From positions 62,001 through 126,000 of the forward strand of contig JADKDZ010000004.1 in assembly GCA_016718265.1 (NCBI GenBank): 64,000 nt of DNA, read 5' to 3'. Origin of the DNA: Uliginosibacterium sp. Its GTDB lineage: Bacteria > Pseudomonadota > Gammaproteobacteria > Burkholderiales > Rhodocyclaceae. A model generated the notes under the pieces. The model ran no database searches. It saw nothing but the letters and a program-made list of their open reading frames with translations, and was not told the DNA's origin. Position numbers and translations under genes: made by a program. This document shows positions 63,924 to 64,000 of this stretch, in pieces (position 1 is the stretch's first letter; every line of letters begins with the position of its first letter).

Positions 63924-64000
63924 ATGGTGGAAGGCAATAGCGAGAGCGACGTCGTATTCCCGCCTGCGTTACTCGGGCAGCGATGGACGGCGGCAGCCTG
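63924..64000 (+). CDS. start of a gene cut by the right edge
   Basis: ATG 63924 has AGGGG 9-13 bases upstream and an open frame to the window end (MVEGNSESDVVFPPALLGQR and a few more). It is preceded by an AT-rich stretch with the inverted repeat ATTAT / ATAAT (about 63878-63891). Too little is visible to assign a function. Confidence 0.4.
   Translation, partial: MVEGNSESDVVFPPALLGQRWTAAA

Overview
The window is a piece of a GC-rich betaproteobacterial chromosome. The closest fit by gene content and order is Rhodocyclales or a neighbouring order; this is inferred from gene order and not tested by a search. Pointers are the mlaFEDACB–yadGH–ibaG–murA–hisG–hisD run, the short-form HisG, the ccoIS / ccoNOQP / ccoGH / fnr / hemN respiratory block, and the fimT-pilV-pilW-pilX-pilY1-pilE minor pilin operon.

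Layout. 1-5.4 kb: a GyrI-like domain gene cut by the window edge, a small cupin, a broken radical SAM/SPASM gene, an uncharacterised protein, a lone DsrE-domain protein, a frameshifted DUF805 membrane protein and a sirtuin. 5.4-9.2 kb: an accessory patch with an IS91-type transposase remnant, two convincing integron attC sites (a possible third), and small membrane-protein cassettes; no integron integrase is seen. 9.3-11.5 kb: small genes (cupin, lipoprotein, YdeI/DUF1801, unknown). 11.6-17.2 kb (minus): alaA-GNAT-hom-thrC-methyltransferase, with ATGA overlaps between alaA/GNAT and GNAT/hom. 17.3-20.5 kb: DUF498, peroxiredoxin, PIN-PhoH ATPase, NlpC/P60 peptidase. 20.5-23.4 kb (minus): a NtrC-type regulator and an ExeA/MshM-like ATPase with a SPOR domain. 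23.5-32.7 kb (plus): the Mla lipid-transport operon, an ABC-2 exporter, ibaG, murA, hisG, hisD. 32.7-43.7 kb: bioA (frameshifted), yaaA, an M14 carboxypeptidase, alpha-carbonic anhydrase, DUF1015, aroG, rpmG-rpmB, radC, coaBC, a spermidine-synthase-like protein. 43.7-51.0 kb (minus): the type IV pilus minor pilin operon. 51.2 kb: tRNA-Thr(CGT). 51.4-61.9 kb: biogenesis and structural genes of cbb3 oxidase, then fnr and hemN. 61.9-64 kb: PsiF-repeat protein, rlmJ, a coiled-coil protein, and the start of an unread gene.

How the parts work together. The 51-62 kb block is a microaerobic/anaerobic module: FNR-type boxes lie before ccoN and between fnr and hemN. A third box lies after ccoS. It is followed at the right distance by a -10-like hexamer and then by about 94 nt that fold into two stem-loops, a CU-rich single strand and a strong terminator. 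This looks like an FNR-dependent small RNA, comparable in logic to E. coli FnrS and Neisseria AniS, and is the most interesting unannotated signal here.

A caution runs through the window. Genes that should be intact (thrC, bioA, pilY1 twice, DUF805, a cassette gene) each carry a one-base indel, two of them in short C runs. Sequence error is at least as likely as gene decay.
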